From Dasania sp. GY-MA-18 (lineage in GTDB: Bacteria; Pseudomonadota; Gammaproteobacteria; Pseudomonadales; Dasaniaceae), in assembly GCF_024734385.1 (NCBI RefSeq), contig NZ_JANHAP010000005.1, forward strand, positions 62,001 to 126,000: a stretch of 64,000 nt of DNA, written 5' to 3'. The notes below the pieces were generated by a model. That model saw nothing but the letters and a program-made list of their open reading frames with translations, had not been told where the DNA came from and made no database searches. Positions 27,543 to 35,803 of the stretch are shown here, one piece after another. The first letter of the stretch is position 1. Every line of letters begins with the position of its first letter. A program made the translations under genes and the position numbers.

Positions 27543-27764
27543 GTGCCTATAGCTTTATATCAACCCCAGGTAAAAGTCGGGGATAAAGTAATGCTAAAGC
27601 CTAAAAGCCCCCATTTTATGGAGCTAGGGCAAAGCTTAGGTATGGTCGAAGAAGTAGTACTCAATGGCATGGGCTATTGGGATGTGACAGTTGACTATAT
27701 CACCAAAAAAATTCAAGTAGATGCCAGCCAGTTGGGGCTATTCAAAAACAGGCGTCAGGCCTGA
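27543..27764 (+). CDS. Small conserved-looking beta-barrel protein, GTG start
   Basis: 73-residue hypothetical protein. GTG at 27543 is preferred because GGAG lies at 27533-27536, seven bases before; an upstream start at 27495 has no ribosome-binding site and gives a hydrophobic extension. The core (VKVGDKVMLKPKSPHFMELGQSLGMVEEVVLNG to VTVDYITKKIQVDASQLGLF) looks like an SH3/KOW-type small barrel, which often binds RNA or protein. No family was recognised. It follows the HDOD gene by 149 bases on the same strand. Confidence 0.6.
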   Translation: MPIALYQPQVKVGDKVMLKPKSPHFMELGQSLGMVEEVVLNGMGYWDVTVDYITKKIQVDASQLGLFKNRRQA

Positions 27765-27850
27765 TCAATAGTGTTGTTTGTGGCTACTAACTTTAAACAG
27801 TTTATTGCCCAATAACTTCCGCTACTGAGCAATAAACTAGAGGCTGTTGC

Positions 27851-29185
27851 TTATTCTAAATCGGCAGGCTCATGGGCTGTGATGCAGTGCATACCGCCGC
27901 CACCTAAGTTAATCGCATAGGGATTTACACCCACCACACTACGATTTGGAAACACCGATTGCAGTACGCTGATGGCTTGCTGATCGCGTTGTTGCACACC
28001 TAAGTCATCACCCGGCTGATAATACTGCGGCACGATAACCACTCCATTAGCAATAACAAAGTTCATATAGCTGCTAGCCGCGGCGATATAAACCGAGTTG
28101 GGTAGGGGGTCTAAGGTGTCATCAAACAGAAACTCTGACAGCCAGCTGTTCATCGTGTCGCCACGATTAGTCATTTCATAAGACATATCGGTGTGGGGCA
28201 TGCGCACTATAGTAAATGGGTTGCCATCCTGGTCAGTTGCGTTTTGTAATACCTGATAATTCGCTTCCAAACGTTGCTGCGACAGTGCTGCTATGCCTGT
28301 GGGGTCGTTAGCAACTTGCTCGTTGGTGATTTCTGCCAAGGCAATTGTATTAGGCCCTACAAAGCGAGCGTATTCATCTATATGGCCGCCAGTGCCAAAG
28401 GTATAAGCCTTGGTGCCGGGTAGAGGGCCAGGGATGCTGGTAAAGGCGAAGGGATCTTCTACTAGGCCTTGTTCCAACCAGATGATTTTTTCTACGTTGA
28501 AGATACGCTTAAACTCATCTTCGATTATGGCGCGTTTAGTGCCATTTGTGCTGTTATCTTCGCCGTAAATATAGTGTTTAAGCTCCGATTGGCCTTCGGG
28601 GTTACGTTGGTCTTCAACCGCCCAGGTCAGCATCATAGTGCCTTGGCCATTAAATTCGTGGTTACCTCCTTCATGTATTAACCAAGAGCTGTGTATATCT
28701 AAATCTAGCTTTTCGGCCAATAGCTTATCGAGGTTGCCTTCGGTTTGGCTGTAAGGCTCGTATAAGCCATAAGCGCCCCAGCCGGTAAACTGAAAGTCCA
28801 CCATTTCTTTTTTGGTGCCGTTATAGCGAAATACCGGCCCCATATCCCTTATCCACATATCATCGCGGGTGGCGGCTACAAACTCTACATTCGTTAGCGG
28901 AGTGCCGTGATTAGTGATTTGGTTTTTGATGCTGTTGATATTGTTTGCATTTTTGACTTGTACTACCACAGTGGTATGGGCTTGGGCGGCATCAATGATG
29001 TCTAATACCGGTTCGGTGGTGCTAAAACCATTGACGTAGGTATAACTTGGCCAAGCGACCCATAAAGCTTTTTGCGGCTCAAACTCTGCCGGCATTCTAA
29101 TTTCTGCCTGCGCTGCAGGGGTAAAAGATAAGGCTGATGCTGCTATTGCCAAGCCAGCTGCCAAGGTACGGGTTTTGTTTAACAT
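27851..29185 (-). CDS. Exported agmatine-deiminase-family (PAD-type) enzyme
   Basis: Guanidino-group hydrolase family of agmatine deiminases and bacterial peptidylarginine deiminases; they release ammonia and leave a ureido product. The 444-residue product begins with a Sec signal peptide (LAAGLAIAASALSFTPAAQA), so it acts outside the cytoplasm. Active-site landmarks are visible: WVAWPS, DDMWIRDMGPVFRY, HEGGNHEFNGQGTMM, GTGGHIDEYARFV and the nucleophile in GGGGMHCITAHEP (C434). Cytosolic AguA is usually shorter and lacks a signal peptide, so the substrate may be agmatine, free or peptidyl arginine, or another guanidine; this is not decided. It is divergent from a LuxR-type regulator and TonB receptor, which suggests a shared uptake module. 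Confidence 0.85.
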   Translation of the reverse strand: MLNKTRTLAAGLAIAASALSFTPAAQAEIRMPAEFEPQKALWVAWPSYTYVNGFSTTEPVLDIIDAAQAHTTVVVQVKNANNINSIKNQITNHGTPLTNVEFVAATRDDMWIRDMGPVFRYNGTKKEMVDFQFTGWGAYGLYEPYSQTEGNLDKLLAEKLDLDIHSSWLIHEGGNHEFNGQGTMMLTWAVEDQRNPEGQSELKHYIYGEDNSTNGTKRAIIEDEFKRIFNVEKIIWLEQGLVEDPFAFTSIPGPLPGTKAYTFGTGGHIDEYARFVGPNTIALAEITNEQVANDPTGIAALSQQRLEANYQVLQNATDQDGNPFTIVRMPHTDMSYEMTNRGDTMNSWLSEFLFDDTLDPLPNSVYIAAASSYMNFVIANGVVIVPQYYQPGDDLGVQQRDQQAISVLQSVFPNRSVVGVNPYAINLGGGGMHCITAHEPADLE

Positions 29186-29301
29186 GTATGTTCACCTTTT
29201 TTTGTTGTTTTAGGTGGCGCTATTAAATACTGATTAAACGATCAATAAATACCCGCATTCGTGGGGGAGGAAAAAGGCGTTGCATAAATTGTGACGCAGT
29301 T

Positions 29302-29317
29302 GCAATTGGCTAATTGC
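29302..29317. promoter_or_regulatory. Inverted repeat between the deiminase and luxR-type genes
   Basis: GCAATT-GGCT-AATTGC lies in the 286-base divergent intergenic region. A CCCCATGGGG palindrome follows at about 29335. Both are candidate sites for the LuxR-type regulator. No promoter could be assigned with confidence. Confidence 0.35.
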
Positions 29318-29471
29318 ATGCGGCTATAACCTACCCCATGGGGCTATTCTTGCCTAGCTAGGGCTATGCAATAGTTGCTGTGCTTGCGCCCGTAGTGAGG
29401 TCTAAAAATAACTAGCCAGTTAGCCAAAAAAGACGAAAAGTTAGATTAATAAATAATAATAACGGATTAAC

Positions 29472-30356
29472 ATGGGGGCATTTATGGCTATAGCGAACGT
29501 CGTTGCAGATACATTCCGCGCTAAATCAATAAGTGGTCGAGCTGGCTTTGAGAGTCAAAATGCCATGGCCAACTTAATTAATGCATTGCACAGACCAAAT
29601 TTTGCCGACATATGTTTGGATAGCATTAGCAAAGTTAGCCATTTTGATAGTGCGGTGATTATGGCCTATGGCGTAGGGCCAACCCCGAGAATTTTATATG
29701 ATCAATTGGCTGAAGAATACCGTGATGCCTTTTACGATAGGTATTTAAAAGGTGCTTTTATTTTAAGCCCGCTTTATCAAAGCTATAAAAATAACGGAAA
29801 AGGTTTTTTTCATATCGATGAGGTGGCGCCGGAAGGTTTTTTCAAAAGTGAATACCATAAAAAATATTATTGCTATAGCGGTTTAATCGATCAGGTTTTT
29901 TATTTAAAACAATTTAGTGCTGGTGTAGCTATTGTGCTGTCTCTTGCAAGAACCAATAAGTTGAGACCATATAGCCAGCAAGAGATTGCCGATTTAAAGG
30001 CTATAGAACCTACATTAATGGCTTTGCTGGCTAAGAATTGGGAAAAGCTAGCCAGTGATGAACACAATTTTTATGACTACTTGCACAAGGCCTTTGAAAA
30101 CTTTGGTCGTTCAGTGTTGAGTAGGCGCGAGAAAGATGCCGTCAACTGCATGCTTAGAGGTAGCTCTTCCAAGTCGGCTGCTAGAGAGATGGGTATATCC
30201 ACAGAAACAGAGCGCTCCTATAGAAAGACTATCTATAACAAGCTGAATGTTTGTTCGCATTCAGAGATTTACCATTTATTTTTCAAATCTTTGGAATTCG
30301 CTGACAGTGGCGAAGATTGTGATCCGTTAGAGTTGTTATGGAATAGTGCTAAGTGA
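29472..30356 (+). CDS. LuxR-type transcriptional regulator, copy 1
   Basis: 294 residues with a C-terminal LuxR/GerE helix-turn-helix (about 215-275: LSRREKDAVNCMLRGSSSKSAAREMGISTETERSYRKTIYNKLNV). The recognition region reads ETER in place of the usual STVK. The N-terminal part (about 35-200) is not the AHL-binding autoinducer domain; it resembles the N-terminal part of the regulator at 48208 (SPLY motif, FDSA versus IDSA). That suggests a shared small-molecule sensor family. It is followed by a TonB receptor gene 203 bases downstream and is divergent from the deiminase gene, so it probably regulates both. Confidence 0.85.
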   Translation: MGAFMAIANVVADTFRAKSISGRAGFESQNAMANLINALHRPNFADICLDSISKVSHFDSAVIMAYGVGPTPRILYDQLAEEYRDAFYDRYLKGAFILSPLYQSYKNNGKGFFHIDEVAPEGFFKSEYHKKYYCYSGLIDQVFYLKQFSAGVAIVLSLARTNKLRPYSQQEIADLKAIEPTLMALLAKNWEKLASDEHNFYDYLHKAFENFGRSVLSRREKDAVNCMLRGSSSKSAAREMGISTETERSYRKTIYNKLNVCSHSEIYHLFFKSLEFADSGEDCDPLELLWNSAK

Positions 30357-30559
30357 TAGGGAGCTTAATCATCTTATTTTTTTGGATTATAGCTGCTAGG
30401 TAATCTACCCACATTTGAGGGGTTTTTTATTATTGATAGGGGATGCAAGATGTCCCAGTGTGCAGAGGGACTTGTGCGTTTGCAGAATGCCCATGGGCAA
30501 TAACAGGTGCAATTTGCCGCAAGAGTAAATGCATTGAATAATAAAAATGTGAGGACTTA

Positions 30560-32827
30560 ATGAATATACTCAACAAGAAAAAACTAACAAAAATAATAGC
30601 ATTAACTGCGGCTGTAGGTGCTGGCCAGGTTTATTCGGCCGCTCTGGAAGAGGTGCTTGTCACGGCTCAAAAACGTGAGCAAAGTGTACAAGAAGTTCCT
30701 ATTGCCATTACTTCTATAGGCGGTGAGGATTTAAAAAACCTGGGCTTTAAATCTGCCACTGATGTGCAGTTTCAAACGCCGGGTTTAATTGTTTCTTATG
30801 CTTCTAGTAATGCTATCCCCAACTTCACCTTGCGCGGCGTGGGCTTAAACGATTTTACCGCTGTGCAAAGCTCACCAGTAGCCATACATGTAGATGATAT
30901 TTACTACGGCAACTCTACCTTACTTAACTTCGCCTTATTCGATGTCAATAGAGTGGAGGTGTTAAAAGGCCCGCAGGGGACTTTATATGGCCGTAACTCT
31001 ACCGGTGGCGCGGTAAACTTTTTTTCTAATAAACCTACTCAGGAATTCGAGGCTGGTATCGATTTAGGTATAGCAAACTATGACGCTATTACCGCTGAAG
31101 GTTTTGTAAGCGGCCCCTTAAGTGATGATCTTTCAGGTCGTGTATCGGTCACTACAGTTAACCAAAGTGGCGGCCCTTATAAGCATGCTGTACATGGTGA
31201 AATCGGTGATGTTGAAAAATATGCCGTACGCGCTCAGTTACTATGGGATGCCACTGAAAAACTGACCATACATGCCTCCATGTTTGGCGGTAGTGAAGAG
31301 TCAGATGCTGGCCAGTATCACAGCTATCCTACTTTTGCTGGTGACGGTTCCTGGAATGTGTGTGCGCCTATTGCCGCGGGTAATTTAACCGCCTCTAGCG
31401 ACTGCTATTATGATCCCGATACCGCCTCGGTAGGCATAGATGATAATGATGCATACACCACTGATGCCGGTATAGTTAACCGCGATGAAATCGACGTGTT
31501 TGGTGTGTCTGTATCGGTGAATTATGATATGGGCGATTATACATTGACCTCTATCACTGGTTATAACACGGTGGATAGAAAGTCACAGGAAGATGCCGAC
31601 GGCTCACCGTTTCGCTCAATTGATGTAGGTTATGAAACAGAGTTTGAGCAGCTAACGGAAGAGTTACGTTTATCTTATGACAATGGCAGCGGTTGGAATT
31701 CTACCCTGGGCTTGTTCTTGTCTACCGATACCTTAGATACACCCAGAACCGAAACAGATTTAACAGAGATTTATGGTGGTTTCCGTCAAAACCATAGCTA
31801 TGAATTAGAGACCGATTCGGCAGCTATATTCTGGCACAACGAATATGAATTAACCGATGCTTTGACTGCTGTGCTGGGCTTACGTTATACCGATGAAACC
31901 CGTAAGTTTGTGGGTGGTACTTTTAACAATGAACCGGGTGTAGGCCCTGATGCTAGTGGCGACTTTGTGCCTGCGCCTTTATTAACGTCTGATTTAGTGT
32001 ACGCCTTTCTTGATGACGAGGTAGATTTTAAAGAGTCTTCCTATCGCATAGGTTTAAACTATGACCTTAATGACAGCACTATGATATATGCCAGCGTTGC
32101 CAATGGCTTCAAAAGTGGCGGCTTTATTGGTGATATCACCGAACAGGCCATTTTAGAGCAGCCTTATGACGAAGAAACGTTAACCGCGTATGAGCTAGGT
32201 TTTAAATCTGACTTGTTAGATGGCAGCTTGCGCTGGAATGGTTCGGCTTTTTATTACGACTATGAAGACGTTATTCTTGCAATGACTATCGAAGGCGGTG
32301 CCTTAGCGACCTTATTGATCAATGAAAATGCCTCGGATGCCGTTATTAAAGGTTTTGAAACCGATGTTTGGTGGGCACCTACCGATAATATCGACATCAA
32401 GTTGGGTGCGGTTTATTTAGATACCGAGCAAGAAGCTATTGCTACCGAGCCCTTTGAGGTAGCAGCGGGTCGTGATGGTGCGCATATGCCTTATGCACCT
32501 GAGGTTAGCGGTAATGGTTTAATCCGTTATAGCAATACCGTGGCCGATGGTTTGATGGGCTCTGTGCAGTTGGACTTTACCACGCGTGCCCATCACTATG
32601 CAGAAATTGATAATAGTAAAATTTCTAAAATCGATGGTTATACCTTGTTTAATGCGCGTGTAAGCTTAGATGCCGAAGAGAGTAGTTGGTCAGCCTCGCT
32701 ATGGGTAAAAAACATAGCGGATAAAGAGTACACGCAATACATCAACGACCTGCAAGGTTTAGGTGCGGTGTTAACTACACCTAGTTACCCTAGAACTTAT
32801 GGTGTAGACCTGTCATTACGTTTCTAA
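30560..32827 (+). CDS. TonB-dependent outer-membrane receptor 1
   Basis: 755-residue gated beta barrel for energised uptake of a ligand across the outer membrane. It has a signal peptide (to about 27), the plug start LEEVLVTAQKREQSVQEVPIAIT, the plug motif VEVLKGPQGTLYGRNSTGGAVNF, and a barrel ending in an aromatic residue (YGVDLSLRF). No N-terminal FecA-like signalling extension was seen, so it is not a transducer. It sits between a LuxR-type regulator and an NhaC-family transporter, next to the exported deiminase, so its ligand may be a guanidino or arginine-containing compound (inference). Confidence 0.93.
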   Translation: MNILNKKKLTKIIALTAAVGAGQVYSAALEEVLVTAQKREQSVQEVPIAITSIGGEDLKNLGFKSATDVQFQTPGLIVSYASSNAIPNFTLRGVGLNDFTAVQSSPVAIHVDDIYYGNSTLLNFALFDVNRVEVLKGPQGTLYGRNSTGGAVNFFSNKPTQEFEAGIDLGIANYDAITAEGFVSGPLSDDLSGRVSVTTVNQSGGPYKHAVHGEIGDVEKYAVRAQLLWDATEKLTIHASMFGGSEESDAGQYHSYPTFAGDGSWNVCAPIAAGNLTASSDCYYDPDTASVGIDDNDAYTTDAGIVNRDEIDVFGVSVSVNYDMGDYTLTSITGYNTVDRKSQEDADGSPFRSIDVGYETEFEQLTEELRLSYDNGSGWNSTLGLFLSTDTLDTPRTETDLTEIYGGFRQNHSYELETDSAAIFWHNEYELTDALTAVLGLRYTDETRKFVGGTFNNEPGVGPDASGDFVPAPLLTSDLVYAFLDDEVDFKESSYRIGLNYDLNDSTMIYASVANGFKSGGFIGDITEQAILEQPYDEETLTAYELGFKSDLLDGSLRWNGSAFYYDYEDVILAMTIEGGALATLLINENASDAVIKGFETDVWWAPTDNIDIKLGAVYLDTEQEAIATEPFEVAAGRDGAHMPYAPEVSGNGLIRYSNTVADGLMGSVQLDFTTRAHHYAEIDNSKISKIDGYTLFNARVSLDAEESSWSASLWVKNIADKEYTQYINDLQGLGAVLTTPSYPRTYGVDLSLRF

Positions 32828-32843
32828 AGAGTCACTGACGTTT

Positions 32844-32882
32844 GCCTGGAGTGTAATGACCTTGCCTCCAGGCTTTTTTTTT
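32844..32882 (+). terminator. Terminator after TonB receptor 1
   Basis: GCCTGGAG (32844-32851) pairs with CTCCAGGC (32866-32873) and is followed by nine T residues. Confidence 0.85.
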
Positions 32883-32920
32883 GCAATAAATTAGCAGTTA
32901 ATAAGAGTTAAAAGATTTCT

Positions 32921-34261
32921 ATGGCAGATGCAGGCATAGTTAGTGTAATACCTACTTTAATGGTATTAGCTTTTGCAATTTGGACTAAGCGTACCGTTGA
33001 GCCTTTATTGGCTGGAGTTATTATAGGCCTGTTAATACTAGAGCCTACTAAATCCCTGGATAATCTCACCGGTATTATGCTGTCAGTGATGGCTGACGAA
33101 ACTATAGGTTGGGTGATTTTAGTGTGCGGCCTGATGGGGGCACTTATTGCCTTGCTGGTTAAAATTGGTGGCGCTGTTGAATTTGGAAAAATGGTGGCCA
33201 CGCGCATTAAAAGTGGAACTTCTGCATTATTAATGGCTTGGCTATTAGGTTTGCTTATTTTTATAGATGATTATTTAAATACGCTAACCATTAGTTCATC
33301 CATGAAAAAGGTCACTGATAAATACCGTGTTTCCCGTGAGATGTTGGCCTATGTGGTGGACTCTACCGCCGCACCTATTTGCGTATTAATTCCGCTGTCT
33401 ACGTGGGCAGTGTATTTTTCGGCAGTATTAGAAGAAAGTTTAAATATACCTGTGGGTGAAGGTTTTGCCTTATATTTACAAGCCATACCCTATATGTTTT
33501 ACGCTTGGTTTGCCGTGATCTTGGTGCCTTTGGTTATTCTTAAAAAAGTCCCCTTGCTGGGAGCGATGAAAACAGCCGAACACAAAATGCGGGATCATTA
33601 TAATATAGCGGCTGAACCTGTTATCGATGAGGCCGCAGGCTTTAGCCGTCGTGGGGTGTTACTAAACTTTATTATTCCAATAGCTACGTTGATATTTTTT
33701 ACCTGGTATTTGGATATAGATATTTTAAAAGGCGTGATTATCGCCTTGCTAGTAACCCTGGCTTTAAGTTTTAGCCAGCGCATACTGGCGCTTAGTGAAC
33801 TGTTTGATACCTTGTTGGAAGGTTTTAAATCTATGCTATTGCCGTTAGCGACGGTGGTGGCTGGCTTTATGTTAAAAGAGGTTAACGACCAGCTAGGTTT
33901 AACCGTGTTTGTCATCGAGACCATGAAGCCCTTAATGACCGCCCATTGGCTGCCCTTGGTGACTTTTATTACCATGGCCTTAATTGCCTTTGCCACCGGT
34001 TCCTTCTGGGGTATTTTTGCCGTGGCCACACCTATAGTTATGCCCTTGGCGATTAGTGTGGATGCCAATCTGCCCTTGGTCATAGGCGCATTAATTTCGG
34101 CCAGTGTATTTGGTAGCCACGCTTGCTTTTACGGTGACTCCACGGTGTTATCAGCCCACGGCAGTGGCTGTAGTGTAATGGCTCATGCCTTAACGCAGTT
34201 GCCCTATGTATTATTAGCCGCTTCCATAGCTTCCGTGGCCTTTATTGTGCTGGCTTGGTAG
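32921..34261 (+). CDS. NhaC-family sodium/proton antiporter-like transporter
   Basis: 446-residue inner-membrane protein with about eleven hydrophobic segments. It shows conserved features of the NhaC/YuiF group: LGLLIFIDDYLNTLTISSSMKKVTDKYRVSREMLAYVVDSTAAPICVLIPLSTWAVYF and, near the end, ATGSFWGIFAVATPIVMP and FGSHACFYGDSTVLSAHGSGC. Members exchange Na+ and H+ or amino acids such as lysine or arginine derivatives. Its place right after a TonB receptor and near the deiminase suggests it could carry the imported compound rather than only ions; this is inference. A terminator precedes it, so it may have its own promoter. Confidence 0.8.
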   Translation: MADAGIVSVIPTLMVLAFAIWTKRTVEPLLAGVIIGLLILEPTKSLDNLTGIMLSVMADETIGWVILVCGLMGALIALLVKIGGAVEFGKMVATRIKSGTSALLMAWLLGLLIFIDDYLNTLTISSSMKKVTDKYRVSREMLAYVVDSTAAPICVLIPLSTWAVYFSAVLEESLNIPVGEGFALYLQAIPYMFYAWFAVILVPLVILKKVPLLGAMKTAEHKMRDHYNIAAEPVIDEAAGFSRRGVLLNFIIPIATLIFFTWYLDIDILKGVIIALLVTLALSFSQRILALSELFDTLLEGFKSMLLPLATVVAGFMLKEVNDQLGLTVFVIETMKPLMTAHWLPLVTFITMALIAFATGSFWGIFAVATPIVMPLAISVDANLPLVIGALISASVFGSHACFYGDSTVLSAHGSGCSVMAHALTQLPYVLLAASIASVAFIVLAW

Positions 34262-34315
34262 GTGAACACTGCACCAGTGATTGGCTAGTAGTGCGGAATA
34301 TAAAACGCTAAAAAA

Positions 34316-34355
34316 GAAAAAGCGGAATGTGCTAATGCCCATTCCGCTTTTGTGT
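34316..34355. terminator. Bidirectional terminator between convergent genes
   Basis: AGCGGAATG (34321-34329) pairs with CATTCCGCT (34340-34348), flanked by A-run and T-run. It can end both the antiporter and the DUF3334 transcripts. Confidence 0.85.
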
Positions 34356-34373
34356 AATTCTTTTTGAATATTA

Positions 34374-35081
34374 TTAAATACCTAAGGAGTCCATTAAATC
34401 GTCGTTTTCTTGGCTGGAAAGGGCGTGGGCGGCAGCTTGTTTGGCTAGGGCACGTTTGTTGGCTTCCTGGCTGATAATATCATCGGGGCAGGTATCAGCT
34501 TCAACCTCAAACTCTTGCAATTCTATAAACTCGGTCTTATCCATGGCCAATTCTAAAAAGAACACATTGTTTTGATTGGTGCTAAAGGCTACGCGGCGTG
34601 ATTGCGCCAAGTCCATATTGGTATCTATAGACATCGATAAACTTTTATTGATTGCCATCATTTTAGGTTGGTTTTGATTGATAACAGTTTGTAGCTCTTT
34701 ACCGATTTGATTGGTGAAATTGCCCACTATCTGATTCATCAGTTCACCCATTACATCACCGACTTCATCAGCCGTGTGTTGGTTGGCTAATTCATCCTCA
34801 GGCATGCCCATGTGAATCATATAGTCGCGGTATAACTCTACCGCCGCCTGGCTGGAAAAGTTAATAATGACTAAGCCAGAAAAACTGCCGTCAAATAGCA
34901 CAAAGCAACCTAAGTCAGGGCGCAGGCTGGTTTTTTGAATTTTTTGCACCATGGCGGAGTGCTTAACAGGTTTACCCGTTGCTGCGCCCAATACCCCAGT
35001 TACTGAGTGACATAACTTAAGCAGTATATCTTCGGTGCTAACGCGCTTATTTTTTGTTTTTTTGGATTTGCTTACAGCCAT
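34374..35081 (-). CDS. DUF3334-family protein
   Basis: 235-residue cytoplasmic protein of a family found in marine gammaproteobacteria. Recognisable segments are VSTEDILLKLCHSVTGVLGAATGKPV, LRPDLGCFVLFDGSFSGLVIINFSSQAAVELYRDYM, DEVGDVMGELMNQIVGNFTNQIGKELQ and FFLELAMDKTEFIELQEFEVE. The middle part (EVGDVMGELMNQIVG) is similar to CheX/CheC-type phosphatase segments, suggesting a signalling role; this is not proven. It is a single gene, convergent with the antiporter gene. Confidence 0.85.
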   Translation of the reverse strand: MAVSKSKKTKNKRVSTEDILLKLCHSVTGVLGAATGKPVKHSAMVQKIQKTSLRPDLGCFVLFDGSFSGLVIINFSSQAAVELYRDYMIHMGMPEDELANQHTADEVGDVMGELMNQIVGNFTNQIGKELQTVINQNQPKMMAINKSLSMSIDTNMDLAQSRRVAFSTNQNNVFFLELAMDKTEFIELQEFEVEADTCPDDIISQEANKRALAKQAAAHALSSQENDDLMDSLGI

Positions 35082-35341
35082 GAATATACCTTCTATTACA
35101 ATCTACTGGTCAAACGACTAGCTCTAAAGTGGAATAATTGAGTCGACAACTATAGTGCTTAATTGCCGTTTTGACCATCTTTAGCGTATATCTCAAGGCT
35201 TATATGCGGCTGGTTGACAGCCTTTGCGGGCTATTGTTAGAGTTGCGGCCTAGCTGCGCAGATAGCTAGGCCGTATCCAATGGGCTAGCCAATGGACTAC
35301 GAATAAGCACTGATAAGCACTGTAGAGTAGGCACTGACTGA

Positions 35342-35722
35342 ATGAAGAACATACTGTTCTATATCTTGGCAATATGGGTTGCTGTGCAATCTGTATTGGC
35401 AGCGGCAGATGCTCATCAGGTTCATCAGTCCGATGCCAGTTACCATCCTTTAGCCCAGCAGTTATTAGCCGAATTGGATACGGACGAGCAATTGAGCTCG
35501 CCGCCAGATCAAAGCAGTGACCTTAGCACTACTTCCCCCCAAAAAACCGTTACTGTGCTGGATTGTCAGCACTGCTGCCATTGCCATGGTCAGCTAGCCA
35601 AAATACTGGTTTATAGCATGTTCAATGCTAATTTCTCTATTGCTGAAGCGCAGTTTGTTGATTATAGCCACACCCTGCTTAGCGCTCACCCCAACTCCTT
35701 GTTTCGCCCTCCTAGAGTTTAA
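35342..35722 (+). CDS. Small exported Cys/His-rich protein heading the czc operon
   Basis: 126 residues with an N-terminal signal peptide (FYILAIWVAVQSVLAAADA), several early His residues (HQVHQSDASYHP) and a cysteine/histidine cluster DCQHCCHCHG (about 94-103) that looks like a soft-metal site. It lies 81 bases before the TolC-like czcC gene on the same strand. Short proteins of this type (often DUF2946-like) are common at the head of RND metal-efflux operons, where a periplasmic metal-binding role is suspected. The family was not recognised for certain. Confidence 0.65.
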   Translation: MKNILFYILAIWVAVQSVLAAADAHQVHQSDASYHPLAQQLLAELDTDEQLSSPPDQSSDLSTTSPQKTVTVLDCQHCCHCHGQLAKILVYSMFNANFSIAEAQFVDYSHTLLSAHPNSLFRPPRV

Positions 35723-35803
35723 CCCTCCTTAGTCAACGCGATGAGTCGACGCCATTAGTGGCCGTCGCTTATTGGTATTACAGGATAAATCTAGGATGAA
35801 ACC

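Noticed and set aside
33598-34083. Antisense open frame inside the NhaC-like gene
   Set aside because: Fully opposed to a gene with clear membrane helices, and composed of an antisense-type repeat of Lys, Ser and Thr with no recognisable family.
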